Shown piece by piece: positions 53,773 to 63,266 of a DNA stretch of 64,000 nt (positions are counted from its first letter, which is position 1; every line of letters begins with the position of its first letter). This stretch comes from Alphaproteobacteria bacterium HGW-Alphaproteobacteria-4 (GTDB taxonomy: Bacteria; Pseudomonadota; Alphaproteobacteria; Rhodobacterales; Rhodobacteraceae), in NCBI GenBank assembly GCA_002842855.1, contig PHEE01000003.1, forward strand, positions 124,001 through 188,000, read 5' to 3'. Under the pieces are notes generated by a model. That model was not told the DNA's origin, did not search any database, and saw only the letters and a program-made list of their open reading frames with translations. The position numbers and the translations under genes are program-made.

Positions 53773-54320
53773 GCGTCTGCCGAAACTTCGGGCTCGGAAA
53801 ACTGATCAGGCTCTGGCTCGTCAGGCGGCTGCGGCAGATGCGCCTCGGCCATCAGGTCTTCGATGAAAAGGCTCAGAAGCTGGCCGCGCCCGTTCACCCC
53901 GGCCTTGCGATAAATCGCATTCGTCTGCGCCTTCACGGTGCCTTCCGAGGTGGCGCGCATCGTGGCGATTTCCGCGGTACTGAGGCCCTTGATCGCAAAC
54001 AGCGCCACATCACGCTCGGCAGGCGTAAGCCCCCAGTTATCAAACCGCTCGCTCAGAAGAGTCATGAAGGCGCCCGATGCACGACGCAGGCGCTCGCGCG
54101 CGGCGCGATGATCGCGCTGCACCCGCGAGAGTGCCAGCATCGCCATCCAGAGGCCAAGCGTCAGGCTGACAACGGCAGAGATTTCGATAATTTCATGCGC
54201 CCCCCAACTGATCGGAAGCACGACGAGGCCGAGCATCGAAAGCACGATGTCGGACACGAAATAGAGCGCAAAAACCAATTGCACCAGGAAAACCGCGATG
54301 ATTACCGGTTTGCTGATCAT
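53769..54320 (-). CDS. Membrane-bound LuxR-type regulator
   Basis: A 183-residue regulator with two N-terminal membrane helices (about 6-30 and 43-66), a basic coiled-coil linker and a LuxR helix-turn-helix near 95-155 (L-T-P-A-E-R-D-V-A-L-F-A-I-K-G-L-S-T-A-E-I-A). No receiver or sensor domain, so any signal must act through the membrane segment. The C-terminal tail is acidic. Third gene of the Asp/His-tail unit, 84 bases after the neighbour. This kind of anchored regulator resembles ToxR-like signalling in logic only. Confidence 0.82.
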   Translation of the reverse strand: MISKPVIIAVFLVQLVFALYFVSDIVLSMLGLVVLPISWGAHEIIEISAVVSLTLGLWMAMLALSRVQRDHRAARERLRRASGAFMTLLSERFDNWGLTPAERDVALFAIKGLSTAEIATMRATSEGTVKAQTNAIYRKAGVNGRGQLLSLFIEDLMAEAHLPQPPDEPEPDQFSEPEVSADA

Positions 54321-54404
54321 CGTTCCGCCTTTTGTCGGGCGCCCGCAACCGTGCCGGAGTTCGGGCAGAGCCAGTCGCGTGCGGAGTCAACCATGGTTTT
54401 TGCG

Positions 54405-54845
54405 CTAGTCGTCGTCGTGTTCATCGTCGTCATGTTCGTCATCGTCGTCGTCGTGATTGTCATCGTCACCACCGCCATCGTTACCCCCTCCGTTGCCACT
54501 ACTGCCCGAACCGCCCCCGCTTTGGCCACTGCCACTGGAATCGCTGCCGCGCGTCTCCCTTTCGTCTTGAAGCGCAAAGTGCCCAAGCGTGGCGACCCGG
54601 TCATTGCCAATCCAGATGTCGCGCAGCACATGGCCCGTGCGGGGGTCAATGACAATTTCGCGCGTACCATCTTCCTTGACCGCGACTATACGCGCACGCC
54701 CAAGAAGCGTGCGCGAAATGGTTATGTTGGCATAGCCTTCGGCACGAAGTTGCCGACCAACCCTTTCAGCAAAGCTCTCGGCATGCGCAGCACTTGCTGT
54801 CAGCACCAGCGCGGCGATCAGAGACAGGGCCTTCATCCGCTTCAT
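54405..54845 (-). CDS. Exported PepSY-like protein with Asp/His-rich tail
   Basis: A 146-residue protein. Signal peptide ends at A-H-A-E. Residues 25-95 are a PepSY-like alpha/beta domain (F-A-E-R-V-G-R-Q-L-R-A-E-G-Y-A-N-I, then R-E-I-V-I-D-P-R-T-G-H-V-L-R-D). A Ser/Gly linker follows, and the last 20 residues are almost only Asp with a few His and Glu. Such tails bind calcium or other divalent metals weakly and in number. AGGAGAG precedes ATG 54845. Related in layout to the next gene upstream. Confidence 0.75.
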   Translation of the reverse strand: MKRMKALSLIAALVLTASAAHAESFAERVGRQLRAEGYANITISRTLLGRARIVAVKEDGTREIVIDPRTGHVLRDIWIGNDRVATLGHFALQDERETRGSDSSGSGQSGGGSGSSGNGGGNDGGGDDDNHDDDDDEHDDDEHDDD

Positions 54846-54872
54846 CTCGAACTCTCCTGGGCGCAAATTGCA

Positions 54873-54912
54873 GCCCCCCGTGCATTGCACCAAAATGGCG
54901 CACACGGGGGGC
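54873..54912 (-). other. Intercistronic hairpin between the two acidic-tail genes
   Basis: GCCCCCCGTG (54873-54882) and CACGGGGGGC (54903-54912) pair perfectly around a 20-base loop. No U run. It may act as attenuator or mRNA stabiliser between the second and first acidic-tail genes. Confidence 0.5.
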
Positions 54913-54971
54913 AAGTTGCAAGCGTCGCATGCAGGGTGCCTTGGGGGACATTGCGCGCTTGCGTGCCGGGT

Positions 54972-55418
54972 TTAGCGACGGTCGTCGTCATGGCCGTTGT
55001 CGTCATGGCCGTCGTGGTCATGGCCGTCGTCGTCGTGACCGTTGTCGTCATGGCCGTTGTCGTCGTGGCCGTTGTCGTCGTTTTCGTCGTCGTCGTTACC
55101 GTCGTGACCGTCGCGGTCATCATCGTTTTCAACATGGGTTCCGTTGGTGCCGTTCGTGCCACCGGCGCCGGCCTCATTGCGATCGCGGCTTTCCTGAAGC
55201 AGGAGCAAGCCGGTCACTGCATCATAGGTGAACTCGACACGCTGCGAAGCGCTGACCGCCTCGACTTTGACCGTATTGGCACCGGTCTTGATTTCGGTAA
55301 CGGTATAGCCTTGCGATGCCAGATCAGCGATCAGCGCGGCGGTATCAATGGCGGCGAAGGCGGCGGTTGCGCTGCTCATCATCATGACGACGGCGGCGAT
55401 CTTGAAGGTGCGTTTCAT
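54972..55418 (-). CDS. Exported PepSY-like protein with repetitive Asp/His/Gly tail
   Basis: A 148-residue protein. Signal peptide ends near A-F-A-A. A short PepSY-like domain (L-I-A-D-L-A-S-Q-G-Y-T-V-T-E-I-K, R-V-E-F-T-Y-D-A-V-T-G) covers about 25-85. The tail of about 60 residues is built from repeats such as N-G-H-D-D and D-G-H-D with Gly-Thr-Asn spacers. The coding DNA is a simple GTC/GCC-type repeat and can slip. GGAGA precedes ATG 55418. Probably first gene of an operon with the other acidic-tail gene and the LuxR-type regulator. Confidence 0.75.
   Translation of the reverse strand: MKRTFKIAAVVMMMSSATAAFAAIDTAALIADLASQGYTVTEIKTGANTVKVEAVSASQRVEFTYDAVTGLLLLQESRDRNEAGAGGTNGTNGTHVENDDDRDGHDGNDDDENDDNGHDDNGHDDNGHDDDGHDHDGHDDNGHDDDRR
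54975..55130. repeat. Imperfect tandem repeat coding the Asp/His tail
   Basis: On the plus strand the units GTCGTCATGGCC, GTCGTCGTGGCC and variants recur about ten times at a 12-15 base period, coding N-G-H-D-D type units on the minus strand. In-frame length variation between strains is likely. Confidence 0.75.
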
Positions 55419-55577
55419 GTGTGTATCTCCAGTTGGTTTGCGTTGGCTTGCTTGGTTTCGCCTGATTGCGATGACCTCACAAAGCCCCACAAATCGACCA
55501 CTGGCCATTCACCTCAGGGTCTAATCCCGGCCGGGTAACCCGAGGGCCAAAGCGCATAAACTGTGGTTTAGGGCATG

Positions 55578-55610
55578 AAAAAGCCCCGCAAAGCAGGCGC
55601 CGCGGGGCTT
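55578..55610. terminator. Rho-independent terminator of trpB (bidirectional)
   Basis: AAGCCCCGC - 12 - GCGGGGCTT, with A runs and T runs on both sides. Ends the trpB transcript on the minus strand and can also serve the plus strand. Confidence 0.85.
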
Positions 55611-55631
55611 TTGTAATTATATTTCAGCACC

Positions 55632-56858
55632 TTATATCTTCATGTCAAAACCGAGGTGGCGCGCGACGGTGAAGATATCTTTGTCACCCCGCCCGCACAT
55701 ATTCATGATGATCAGGTGATCTTTCGGCAGACCGGGGGCGATTTTCATTACATGCGCCAGCGCGTGGCTGGGTTCAAGCGCCGGAATTATACCTTCTTGC
55801 AGACAGCAAAGCTGGAACGCCTCAAGCGCTTCCATGTCGGTGATGCTCACATATTCCGCGCGGCCTACCTCATGCAGCCACGAATGTTCGGGGCCGATTC
55901 CCGGATAGTCGAGCCCCGCCGAAATTGAATGGCCCTCCAGAATTTGCCCGTCTTCGTCCTGCAAAAGATAGGTGCGGTTGCCGTGCAGCACGCCGGGGCG
56001 CCCGCCAGTCAGGCTGGCGCAGTGTTCCATGCGCGCATCGACCCCGTGCCCGCCCGCCTCAACCCCGATGATTCGCACGCTCGCGTCATCAAGGAACGGG
56101 AAGAACAGCCCCATCGCGTTCGACCCGCCGCCGATTGCCGCCACCAGCGTGTCGGGCAGGCGGCCTTCGCGTTCCAGCATCTGCGCCCGCGCCTCCTTGC
56201 CGATGATCGACTGGAAATCGCGCACCATCGCGGGGTAAGGGTGCGGCCCCGCCACGGTGCCAATACAATAAAAGGTGTCGCGCACATTGGTGACCCAGTC
56301 ACGCAGCGCATCGTTCATTGCGTCTTTCAGCGTGCCGCGCCCCGAGGTCACGGGAATCACCTCGGCCCCCAAAAGCCGCATCCGAAACACGTTGGGCGCC
56401 TGCCGGTGCACATCGGTTTCCCCCATGTAGACCACGCATTTGAGGCCGAACCGCGCGCAAACGGTCGCCGTGGCCACGCCATGCTGCCCGGCGCCGGTTT
56501 CGGCGATGATCCGGGTCTTGCCCATGCGGCGGGCCAGCAATATCTGGCCCAAGACGTTGTTGATCTTGTGCGCGCCGGTGTGGTTCAGCTCGTCACGCTT
56601 CATGTAGATCTTCGCGCCGCCGAAATACTCGGTCAGGCGCTCGGCAAGATAGAGCGGTGAGGGGCGGCCTACATAGTGCTTCCAGAGGTCGTCCATCTCC
56701 GCCCAGAACACCGGATCGGTCTTGGCGCGCTCGTATTCTTCCTCAAGCGCCAGCACCAAGGGCATCAGCGTTTCCGAAACGAAACGCCCCCCAAAGATGC
56801 CAAATCGCCCCTGCTCATCCGGGCCGGTCTTGAAGCTGTTGATGCGGTCGTCGGCCAT
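55632..56858 (-). CDS. trpB: Tryptophan synthase beta subunit
   Basis: PLP enzyme joining indole and serine to tryptophan. The 408 residues have the PLP lysine in H-T-G-A-H-K-I-N-N near residue 92, catalytic Glu in A-E-T-G-A-G-Q-H-G near 115, and the phosphate loop G-G-G-S-N-A near 240. GGGAG precedes ATG 56858. trpF lies just upstream with a GNAT gene between; no trpA is visible in this window. Confidence 0.97.
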   Translation of the reverse strand: MADDRINSFKTGPDEQGRFGIFGGRFVSETLMPLVLALEEEYERAKTDPVFWAEMDDLWKHYVGRPSPLYLAERLTEYFGGAKIYMKRDELNHTGAHKINNVLGQILLARRMGKTRIIAETGAGQHGVATATVCARFGLKCVVYMGETDVHRQAPNVFRMRLLGAEVIPVTSGRGTLKDAMNDALRDWVTNVRDTFYCIGTVAGPHPYPAMVRDFQSIIGKEARAQMLEREGRLPDTLVAAIGGGSNAMGLFFPFLDDASVRIIGVEAGGHGVDARMEHCASLTGGRPGVLHGNRTYLLQDEDGQILEGHSISAGLDYPGIGPEHSWLHEVGRAEYVSITDMEALEAFQLCCLQEGIIPALEPSHALAHVMKIAPGLPKDHLIIMNMCGRGDKDIFTVARHLGFDMKI

Positions 56859-56873
56859 GGCGGATGCTCCCTG

Positions 56874-57320
56874 TCAGTCAAGCTCGCGTTTATAGCCAAT
56901 GTGGCTAGGGGTAAAGCCGAGCCGGTCGTAGAAGGCGTGCGCGCGGGTTCGCGCCCGGTTCGTGGTCAGTTGCATCAGGCGGCATCCGGCGGCGCGGGCG
57001 CGCGCCTCGGCATCGGCCATCAGTTCGGCGCCCAGACCCTGCCCGCGCAGGTCTGCCACCACCCGCACCGCCTCGATCTGCGCGCGCCGCGCGGCCTTCA
57101 TGGAAAGCCCGTGCAATATAGTGATCTGATAGGTGGCGACGACGCGCCCGCCACGGGTGCCGACCACGAGCAGGTTGCTGCGCTGCCGTTGCATTTCGGC
57201 AAATGCGGCAAGGTACGGGGCGAGCTCAGCCCCCTCGCGCGCCGCCCCCAGCATGTCATCAGCCAGCATTGCCACCACGGCGGGCACATCGGCGGCGGTT
57301 GCCTCACGCCAGGTGATCAT
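56874..57320 (-). CDS. GNAT-family N-acetyltransferase
   Basis: A 148-residue acetyltransferase domain protein. The acetyl-CoA motif is [17 protein letters not shown] near residue 85, and motif B is [19 protein letters not shown] near 115. Substrate unknown. The start overlaps the trpF stop by ATGA and the end is 15 bases before trpB, so it rides inside the trp transcript. Confidence 0.88.
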   Translation of the reverse strand: MITWREATAADVPAVVAMLADDMLGAAREGAELAPYLAAFAEMQRQRSNLLVVGTRGGRVVATYQITILHGLSMKAARRAQIEAVRVVADLRGQGLGAELMADAEARARAAGCRLMQLTTNRARTRAHAFYDRLGFTPSHIGYKRELD

Positions 57321-57955
57321 GCCCGCGCCGCAGCGATGAAATCGGCAATCAGACCCGCGTCTTTTACCCCCGGCGCAGTTTCGACGCCGGATGACACATC
57401 CACCTGCCTTGCCCCGGTCAGGTAGATCGCCTCGGCCACGTTTTCTGGCGTCAGCCCTCCGGCCAGCATCCATGGGCGCGGCCAGCGGCGGCGGGAAAGT
57501 AACGTCCAGTCAAACGCGCGGCCGTTGCCACCGGGCAGGTCGGCCCCCGCAGGCGCCTTGGCATCGACCAGAATCTGGTCGGCGACCTGGCTGTAGTCGG
57601 CCACCGCTGCCAGATCGTCTGCGTCAGCAACACCAACCGCCTTCATCACCGGAAGGCCATAGCGCGCCCGCACCTCGGCCACCCGCGCAACCGATTCGCG
57701 GCCATGAAGCTGCAGCAGGTCAAGCGGCACCTCGGCCAGCAGCGCGTCGAGAAAAGCGTTGTCGGCATCGACCACCAGCCCGACCTTGGCAATGCCCACC
57801 GGCACCGCCAGCGCAAGGCCGCGCGCCTGCGTCAGCGTCAGATTGCGCGGCGAGCGCGGGAAGAACACGAAGCCAAGGTAGTTTGCGCCCGCCTTGGCGG
57901 CAGCGGCAATATGGCCTGCGTCACGCAGACCGCAGATTTTCACACGAATGTCCAT
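57317..57955 (-). CDS. trpF: Phosphoribosylanthranilate isomerase
   Basis: A 212-residue (beta/alpha)8 enzyme of tryptophan synthesis. Active-site Cys in K-I-C-G-L-R near residue 7, F-P-R-S-P-R-N near 35, L-Q-L-H-G near 82, catalytic Asp in V-D-A-K near 128 and D-V-S-S-G-V-E near 190. Followed by the GNAT and trpB genes in one operon. Confidence 0.96.
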   Translation of the reverse strand: MDIRVKICGLRDAGHIAAAAKAGANYLGFVFFPRSPRNLTLTQARGLALAVPVGIAKVGLVVDADNAFLDALLAEVPLDLLQLHGRESVARVAEVRARYGLPVMKAVGVADADDLAAVADYSQVADQILVDAKAPAGADLPGGNGRAFDWTLLSRRRWPRPWMLAGGLTPENVAEAIYLTGARQVDVSSGVETAPGVKDAGLIADFIAAARA

Positions 57956-57964
57956 TCGTCAGGC

Positions 57965-58327
57965 TTACCGCGCCCGCCCCGGCTGCTCAAGCAGCGCCAG
58001 CACCTCGTCGCGCGGCTCGGGCGCATCAGCACTGACACGCGCCAGCTCGCGCTCCAGCCGTGCCTTGTCGCGCGCGGTCTGGCTCGCGGCGCTGCGCAGC
58101 CGCGCTTCGCGCAGCCATTCCCAGACAAAACCGATCAAGAGCCCCAGCAAGATGCCCGCGAAAATCACCAGAAACAGCGGCAGTTCCAGCGACCATTGCA
58201 GGCCCAGAAAGCTGCCAGCCTCATCCGGCATCAGCCGCAGCGTCACCAAGCCGCGGTTGGCAAGCGCCAATGTCACCAGCGCTACGGCCAGGGCCGCCAG
58301 AAATGCCCAGCGAAGCCAGCGCAGCAT
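57965..58327 (-). CDS. lapA: LapA-domain (DUF1049) inner-membrane protein
   Basis: A 120-residue inner-membrane protein with two helices (about 3-24 and 48-70), the D-E-A-G-S-F-L-G-L-Q-W between them, and a cytoplasmic coiled-coil tail (E-A-R-L-R-S-A-A-S-Q). This matches the lipopolysaccharide assembly protein A domain family. Starts at the stop of ihfB, as is usual in Proteobacteria. Role in LPS regulation is known only for E. coli. Confidence 0.86.
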   Translation of the reverse strand: MLRWLRWAFLAALAVALVTLALANRGLVTLRLMPDEAGSFLGLQWSLELPLFLVIFAGILLGLLIGFVWEWLREARLRSAASQTARDKARLERELARVSADAPEPRDEVLALLEQPGRAR

Positions 58328-58615
58328 TCAGCCCTCGTTTCCGTTCAAACGATCACGCAGCAGCTTGCCGGTCTTGAAGAAAGGAACATGCTTTTCGTCC
58401 ACCGCAACGGCGGTTCCGGTGCGCGGGTTGCGCCCTGTGCGGGCATCGCGCTGCTTTACCGAAAAGGCGCCAAACCCGCGCAACTCGACACGGTCACCCC
58501 GCGCCATCGCCTCAACAATTTCGTCGAAGATCGTGTTCACGATTTTCTCGACATGCCGGAGCGACAGTTTCGGGTTGTCTTCGGCGATACGCGCAATCAG
58601 TTCAGACCGGATCAT
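58328..58615 (-). CDS. ihfB: Integration host factor beta subunit
   Basis: DNA-bending HU-family protein of 95 residues. [10 protein letters not shown] at the start, R-G-F-G-A-F near 47, and the arm motif G-R-N-P-R-T-G near 61-67 with the intercalating Pro are exact for IhfB. ATG 58615 is preferred over 58621 because of the AGGGGG spacing. A hairpin and a sigma-70 promoter lie upstream. Confidence 0.96.
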   Translation of the reverse strand: MIRSELIARIAEDNPKLSLRHVEKIVNTIFDEIVEAMARGDRVELRGFGAFSVKQRDARTGRNPRTGTAVAVDEKHVPFFKTGKLLRDRLNGNEG

Positions 58616-58633
58616 GGACATCCCCCTAGGCAG

Positions 58634-58653
58634 TCCGGGCGGCAGCGCCCGGA
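58634..58653 (-). other. Hairpin in the ihfB 5' leader
   Basis: TCCGGGCG - GCAG - CGCCCGGA, a perfect 8-bp stem with a 4-base loop, ends 18 bases before the ihfB start and just before its ribosome site. May affect translation or stability. Confidence 0.55.
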
Positions 58654-58667
58654 ACGACATTGCACCG

Positions 58668-58696
58668 ACTATATGCAGAATTTTGCGCCGCACAAA
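58668..58696 (-). promoter_or_regulatory. Probable sigma-70 promoter of ihfB
   Basis: Minus-strand TTTGTG (58696-58691), 17-base spacer, TATAGT (58673-58668). Confidence 0.55.
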
Positions 58697-58828
58697 TGGC
58701 AAAGTCCTTGGAATGGCGCCTTTTTCCGCGTTGGCCCCCAGAATCGGCGCGCTTGCGCCGATTGCGGCGGCGCAGCATGGGCCCCGACGCGCTAACCTGA
58801 CGCCACCCGGCGAATCGCTCGCGCCATG

Positions 58829-58858
58829 AAAAAGGCCCCACCTTCGCAGGCGGGGCCT
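58829..58858 (-). terminator. Rho-independent terminator of rpsA
   Basis: On the minus strand AGGCCCCGCC - TGCGAA - GGTGGGGCCT is followed by TTTT, 23 bases after the rpsA stop codon. Confidence 0.85.
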
Positions 58859-58880
58859 CGTTTTGAACGACTTGCGCGGC

Positions 58881-60566
58881 TTAGCGGTCGCCCGAGCCCT
58901 TGAGCGCGGCACCAAGAATATCGCCCAGCGAAGCGCCCGAGTCAGACGAGCCATACTGCTCAACCGCCTCTTTTTCCTCGGCAATTTCGCGCGCCTTGAT
59001 CGACACGCCCAGACGCCGGGTCTTGCTGTCAACGTTGGTCACGCGGACATCGACGTGGTCGCCGACCTGGAAGCGCTCGGGGCGTTGTTCGCCACGTTCG
59101 CGCGACAGGTCCGAGCGGCGAATGAACGACTTCATGCCGTTGTAATCGCATTCGATACCGCCCTCTTCGATCGCGGTGACGGTGACGGTGATCACCGAGC
59201 CACGCTTCACGCCATCGACCGCGTCCGAGAAGGTGTCGGCGTCAAGCGCCTTGACCGACAGCGAAATACGCTCTTTTTCAACGTCCACTTCGGTGACCGC
59301 GGCTTTCACCACGTCGCCTTTGCGGTAGTTGGCAATCGCGTCTTCGCCGCGCTGATCCCAGCTGAGGTCAGACAGGTGCACCATGCCGTCGATATCGTTG
59401 TCGAGTCCGATGAACAGACCGAATTCGGTGATGTTCTTCACTTCGCCCTCGATCATCGTGCCAACCGGGTGCGACTCGGCAAACACTTCCCACGGGTTGC
59501 GCTGGGTTTGCTTGAGGCCCAGCGAAACCCGGCGTTTGGTGGTGTCGATTTCCAGCACCATCACATCGACTTCCTGCGAGGTCGAAACGATCTTGCCGGG
59601 GTGGACGTTTTTCTTGGTCCACGACATTTCCGAAACGTGCACGAGGCCTTCGACGCCCGCTTCCAGTTCCACGAATGCGCCGTAGTCGGTGATGTTGGTC
59701 ACGCGGCCCTTGTGCACGGAACCGAGCGGGAACTTCTCTTCCACCGAATCCCACGGGTCCGACAGCAGCTGCTTCATGCCCAGGCTGATGCGGTGGGTTT
59801 CCTTGTTGATCTTGACGACCTGAACCTTGACGGTTTCACCGATCGCAAGGATCTCTGACGGGTGGTTGACCCGGCGCCACGCCATGTCGGTGACGTGCAG
59901 CAGGCCATCGACGCCGCCGAGGTCAACAAACGCACCGTATTCGGTGATGTTCTTGACCACGCCATCGACCACCTGACCTTCGGTGAGGTTGCCAATCACT
60001 TCGGCGCGTTGTTCGGCGCGGCTTTCTTCGAGGATCGCACGGCGCGACACCACGATGTTGCCACGGCGACGGTCCATTTTCAGAATCTGGAACGGCTGCT
60101 TGAGGCCCATCAGGGGGCCCGCATCGCGCACCGGGCGCACATCGACCTGGCTGCCGGGCAAGAAGGCCACGGCACCGCCAAGATCGACGGTAAAGCCGCC
60201 TTTGACGCGGCCGAAGATGGCGCCATCGACGCGCTCTTCTTTTTCGTAGGCTTTTTCCAGACGGTCCCAGGCCTCTTCGCGGCGCGCTTTTTCGCGGCTG
60301 ATGCTGGCCTCGCCACGCGCGTTTTCGACGCGCTCAAGGAATACCTCGACGGTATCGCCCACCTGAATCGAGGGGGCCTCGCCGGGGTTCGCAAATTCTT
60401 TCAGATCGATGCGGCCTTCCATCTTGTAGCCGACGTCGATGATGGCTTGCCCCGCCTCGATGGCGATGACCTTGCCTTTGACAACCGAGCCCTCGGCGGG
60501 CGTGTCAATTTCGAAGCTTTCGTTCAGAAGGGCTTCGAAGTCTTCCATGGTAGCTCTTGCAGACAT
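58881..60566 (-). CDS. rpsA: 30S ribosomal protein S1
   Basis: A 561-residue mRNA-binding ribosomal protein with six S1 repeats. The typical repeat phrase [18 protein letters not shown] occurs near 208 and variants at about 35, 125, 295, 380 and 465 (G-L-F-I-G-L-D, E-C-D-Y-N-G). GGAAA precedes ATG 60566. Terminated by a clear hairpin. Standard position between cmk and ihfB. Confidence 0.97.
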   Translation of the reverse strand: MSARATMEDFEALLNESFEIDTPAEGSVVKGKVIAIEAGQAIIDVGYKMEGRIDLKEFANPGEAPSIQVGDTVEVFLERVENARGEASISREKARREEAWDRLEKAYEKEERVDGAIFGRVKGGFTVDLGGAVAFLPGSQVDVRPVRDAGPLMGLKQPFQILKMDRRRGNIVVSRRAILEESRAEQRAEVIGNLTEGQVVDGVVKNITEYGAFVDLGGVDGLLHVTDMAWRRVNHPSEILAIGETVKVQVVKINKETHRISLGMKQLLSDPWDSVEEKFPLGSVHKGRVTNITDYGAFVELEAGVEGLVHVSEMSWTKKNVHPGKIVSTSQEVDVMVLEIDTTKRRVSLGLKQTQRNPWEVFAESHPVGTMIEGEVKNITEFGLFIGLDNDIDGMVHLSDLSWDQRGEDAIANYRKGDVVKAAVTEVDVEKERISLSVKALDADTFSDAVDGVKRGSVITVTVTAIEEGGIECDYNGMKSFIRRSDLSRERGEQRPERFQVGDHVDVRVTNVDSKTRRLGVSIKAREIAEEKEAVEQYGSSDSGASLGDILGAALKGSGDR

Positions 60567-60721
60567 GCGGTTCAGTTTCCTTTTCTCTTGTTTTCACTGG
60601 CCATGCGGTTGGCTCCGCCGGTCTTGTATTGAAAAATCCCCAAGGTGGCCCCGGCAGCACCGGACCCCAAAGACTGGCGTCCCTATAGGGGCGTTTGGCG
60701 CGGCAGGCAAGCAGACTCGCG

Positions 60722-61315
60722 CTATCGCCGCGCCTCAACGGCCGTAATCGCCGCCAAAACCGCTGCCTCAATGCTCATCTCGGAAGTATCAATCACCACC
60801 GCATCCGCCGCCGCGCGCAGCGGCGCATCGGCCCGCCCCATATCACGCGCGTCGCGCTCGCGCACCTCGGCCAGCACCGCCGCCTCGTCGCCCCCAACCT
60901 CCAGCCAGCGGCGATGCGCACGCACCTCGGGGCTGGCGGTGACATAAAGCTTCACCTCGGCCGTAGGGCAGATCACCGTGCCGATGTCGCGCCCGTCCAG
61001 CACAGCGCCGCCGGGCTGCCGCGCGAAGGTGCGCTGAAACGCCACCAATGCCGCCCGCACCTCGGGAATTGCGGCCACCCGGCTTGCCGCCTGCCCCGCC
61101 GCAAGGCTGCGCAGGTCGTCGCGCGCAAGGTCGGCCGCTGTCAGCGCGCGTGCCGCCGCCACCGGATCGCCGCCCCTGGCCGCGACCGCGCGGTAGAGCA
61201 GGCCGGTATCGAGATGCGCAAACCCGAAATGCGCGGCCACCGCCCGCGCGATCGTGCCCTTGCCCGCTGCCGCAGGTCCATCAATGGCAACCGTAAAGCT
61301 CAGACCCGCCACCAC
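60722..61315 (-). CDS. cmk: Cytidylate kinase
   Basis: Phosphorylates CMP and dCMP. The 197-residue protein has the P-loop [11 protein letters not shown] near 11, D-T-G-L-L-Y-R near 36 and D-G-R-D-I-G-T-V near 107. It starts with GTG at 61315 inside the end of the upstream membrane-protein gene, so these are coupled. About 30 residues shorter than E. coli Cmk in the CMP-binding insert, as in related alphaproteobacteria. Confidence 0.94.
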   Translation of the reverse strand: MVAGLSFTVAIDGPAAAGKGTIARAVAAHFGFAHLDTGLLYRAVAARGGDPVAAARALTAADLARDDLRSLAAGQAASRVAAIPEVRAALVAFQRTFARQPGGAVLDGRDIGTVICPTAEVKLYVTASPEVRAHRRWLEVGGDEAAVLAEVRERDARDMGRADAPLRAAADAVVIDTSEMSIEAAVLAAITAVEARR

Positions 61316-61812
61316 CGCCGCCCCCCGGCCCTTGCAAGAAGCACGCTCAGACTGACCAGCGCCGCCGCAACCGCCACGCTTTTCGCCACCGTCGCCTGAC
61401 TGGCTGCCGCCACCATCGCATCGCTGACTGCCTCGGGCGGCAGCCGCAACATCGCTGCCACGCGGGCGTTTTCAAGGTAGTCGAACCCCGCCCCCGCCAA
61501 CGCCAGCAGCCCGAGCCCGCGCCCCCACCAGAGCGGCGCAAGCGCCCGGAACGCCAGAACCATCACCACCGCATAAAGTGCCGGGTAGGCGGAATCCAGC
61601 GTTTGCTGCACGCCAAGGTAATAGTCGCGCCCCTCGGCCCCCATCGCCGCCAACAGCGCCTGCGCCTCGGCCAGCGAATAGCCGCCGGGGCGCAGATCAA
61701 ACGGCAACAAGCCGCCCGAAAACCCCTGCAGCCGGGGCAGGCTCCAGAACAGCATCGCCCCGTAAACCCCGGCCATCAGCGCAAAGAGCGCCCAGAACAG
61801 GCCGCGTTTCAC
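61300..61812 (-). CDS. Four-helix membrane protein of unknown function
   Basis: A 170-residue integral membrane protein with hydrophobic segments near 5-25, 75-95, 98-110 and 140-160, and the phrase [10 protein letters not shown] near 110. GTG start overlaps the aroA stop (GTGA). It sits between aroA and cmk, two genes that are usually adjacent, and overlaps cmk. I do not know a function. Confidence 0.75.
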   Translation of the reverse strand: MKRGLFWALFALMAGVYGAMLFWSLPRLQGFSGGLLPFDLRPGGYSLAEAQALLAAMGAEGRDYYLGVQQTLDSAYPALYAVVMVLAFRALAPLWWGRGLGLLALAGAGFDYLENARVAAMLRLPPEAVSDAMVAAASQATVAKSVAVAAALVSLSVLLARAGGRRWWRV

Positions 61813-63158
61813 GGCATGGCCCGCCGAATATCAGCCCCAAGCCCCGCCATCAGCGCCTCGAATGCCGGAAACGAGGTGGCAATGGGCGAGCCGTCGTCCA
61901 CCGTCACCGGGCGCCGGCTGGCCAACCCCAGCACCAGAAACGCCATCGCAATACGGTGGTCGATATGGCTGGCGCAGGTTGCCCCGCCCGGCACCCCGCC
62001 CGGCCCCATCCCGTGCACGATCAGCGTATCTTCGTCTTCCTCGACCCGCACCCCGCAGGCCTCAAGCCCGCGCGCCATTGCGTCAATGCGGTCGCTTTCC
62101 TTCACCCGCAGCTCACGCACGCCGCGCATCACGGTGCGCCCTTCGGCACAGGCCGCAACCGCCGCCAGCACCGGATATTCATCAATCATGCTTGCCGCGC
62201 GCGCGGGCGGCACCTCGACACCCCTCAGCGCCGAAAACTTCACCCGCAGATCCGCCACCGGCTCGCCGCCTTCGGTGCGCGGGTTTTCAAAGGCAATATC
62301 GGCGCCCATTTCTACCAATGTGGTGAAAAGACCATTCCGGGTTGGGTTCTGACTGATACCGGGCACGAAAATATCGGAATCCGGCACAATCAGCGCCGCG
62401 CATACGGGAAAGGCCGCGCTTGAGGGGTCGCGCGGCACCGCCACCACCTGCGGCCGCAATTCGGGCTGCCCAACCAGCCGGATCAGCCTTCCCTCGGGCA
62501 CATCCTCAACCGAAACCTCAGCTCCAAAGCCACGCAACATACGCTCGGAATGGTCGCGCGTTGGCTCGCGCTCAATCACAACCGTCTCGCCCGGCGCATT
62601 GAGCCCCGCAAGCAGCACCGCCGATTTGACCTGCGCCGAAGGAATCGGGGTGGTGTAACGCACCGGCACCGGATCAGCCGCCCCCACCACCGTCATCGGC
62701 AGCCGCCCGCCCCGCCGCCCATAGGCCTCGGCCCCGAACAGCGCCAAGGGCTCGGTCACCCGCCCCATCGGCCGCTTGCGCAAACTGGCGTCCCCCGTGA
62801 ATGTCGCCGTGATGGGCGAGGTTGCCATACAGCCCATGATCAGCCGCGCCCCGGTGCCCGAGTTGCCGCAATCAATCACCTGCGAAGGCTCGGCCAACCC
62901 GCCCACACCGACACCGCGCACCAACCACGCCCCCGGCCCCTGCCGCACCACCTCGGCCCCGAATGCGCGCATCGCCTTGGCGGTATCGAGAACATCCTGC
63001 CCTTCCAGCAACCCCGTCACCCGGGTCTCGCCCACCGACAGCGCCCCCAGTATCAGCGCCCGGTGCGAGATCGACTTGTCACCCGGCACCTCGGCAACAC
63101 CGCTAAGCGCCCCACCCCGGCGCGCCACCATTACAATCGCTTCGCCGTGGCCAGACAT
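61809..63158 (-). CDS. aroA: 3-phosphoshikimate 1-carboxyvinyltransferase (EPSP synthase, class II motifs)
   Basis: Sixth enzyme of the shikimate pathway, 449 residues. It has P-G-D-K-S-I-S-H-R near residue 24, S-A-Q-V-K, R-D-H-S-E, N-P-T-R and D-H-R-I-A-M-A near 410. R-D-H-[S/T]-E, G-D-K-S/T, S-A-Q-x-K and N-x-T-R are the motifs used to define class II enzymes such as CP4. The residue corresponding to Ala100 of CP4 is Gly here (N-S-G-T-G). ATG 63158 has GGGAGAA upstream. Confidence 0.96.
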   Translation of the reverse strand: MSGHGEAIVMVARRGGALSGVAEVPGDKSISHRALILGALSVGETRVTGLLEGQDVLDTAKAMRAFGAEVVRQGPGAWLVRGVGVGGLAEPSQVIDCGNSGTGARLIMGCMATSPITATFTGDASLRKRPMGRVTEPLALFGAEAYGRRGGRLPMTVVGAADPVPVRYTTPIPSAQVKSAVLLAGLNAPGETVVIEREPTRDHSERMLRGFGAEVSVEDVPEGRLIRLVGQPELRPQVVAVPRDPSSAAFPVCAALIVPDSDIFVPGISQNPTRNGLFTTLVEMGADIAFENPRTEGGEPVADLRVKFSALRGVEVPPARAASMIDEYPVLAAVAACAEGRTVMRGVRELRVKESDRIDAMARGLEACGVRVEEDEDTLIVHGMGPGGVPGGATCASHIDHRIAMAFLVLGLASRRPVTVDDGSPIATSFPAFEALMAGLGADIRRAMP

Positions 63159-63266
63159 CCGCTTTTCTCCCATTTGCCCGCGCGTGATAGCGCATCGCCC
63201 CGCAGCGGTAAATCGCGACCTGCACCAATGCTTCAGCCAATATATCCGCGCCGGAGGCCGCCGCCG

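Noticed and set aside
53670..55538. A 622-codon plus-strand open frame with Val-rich, membrane-like runs
   Set aside because: The Val-rich stretches are the reverse reading of the Asp/His tails on the minus strand.
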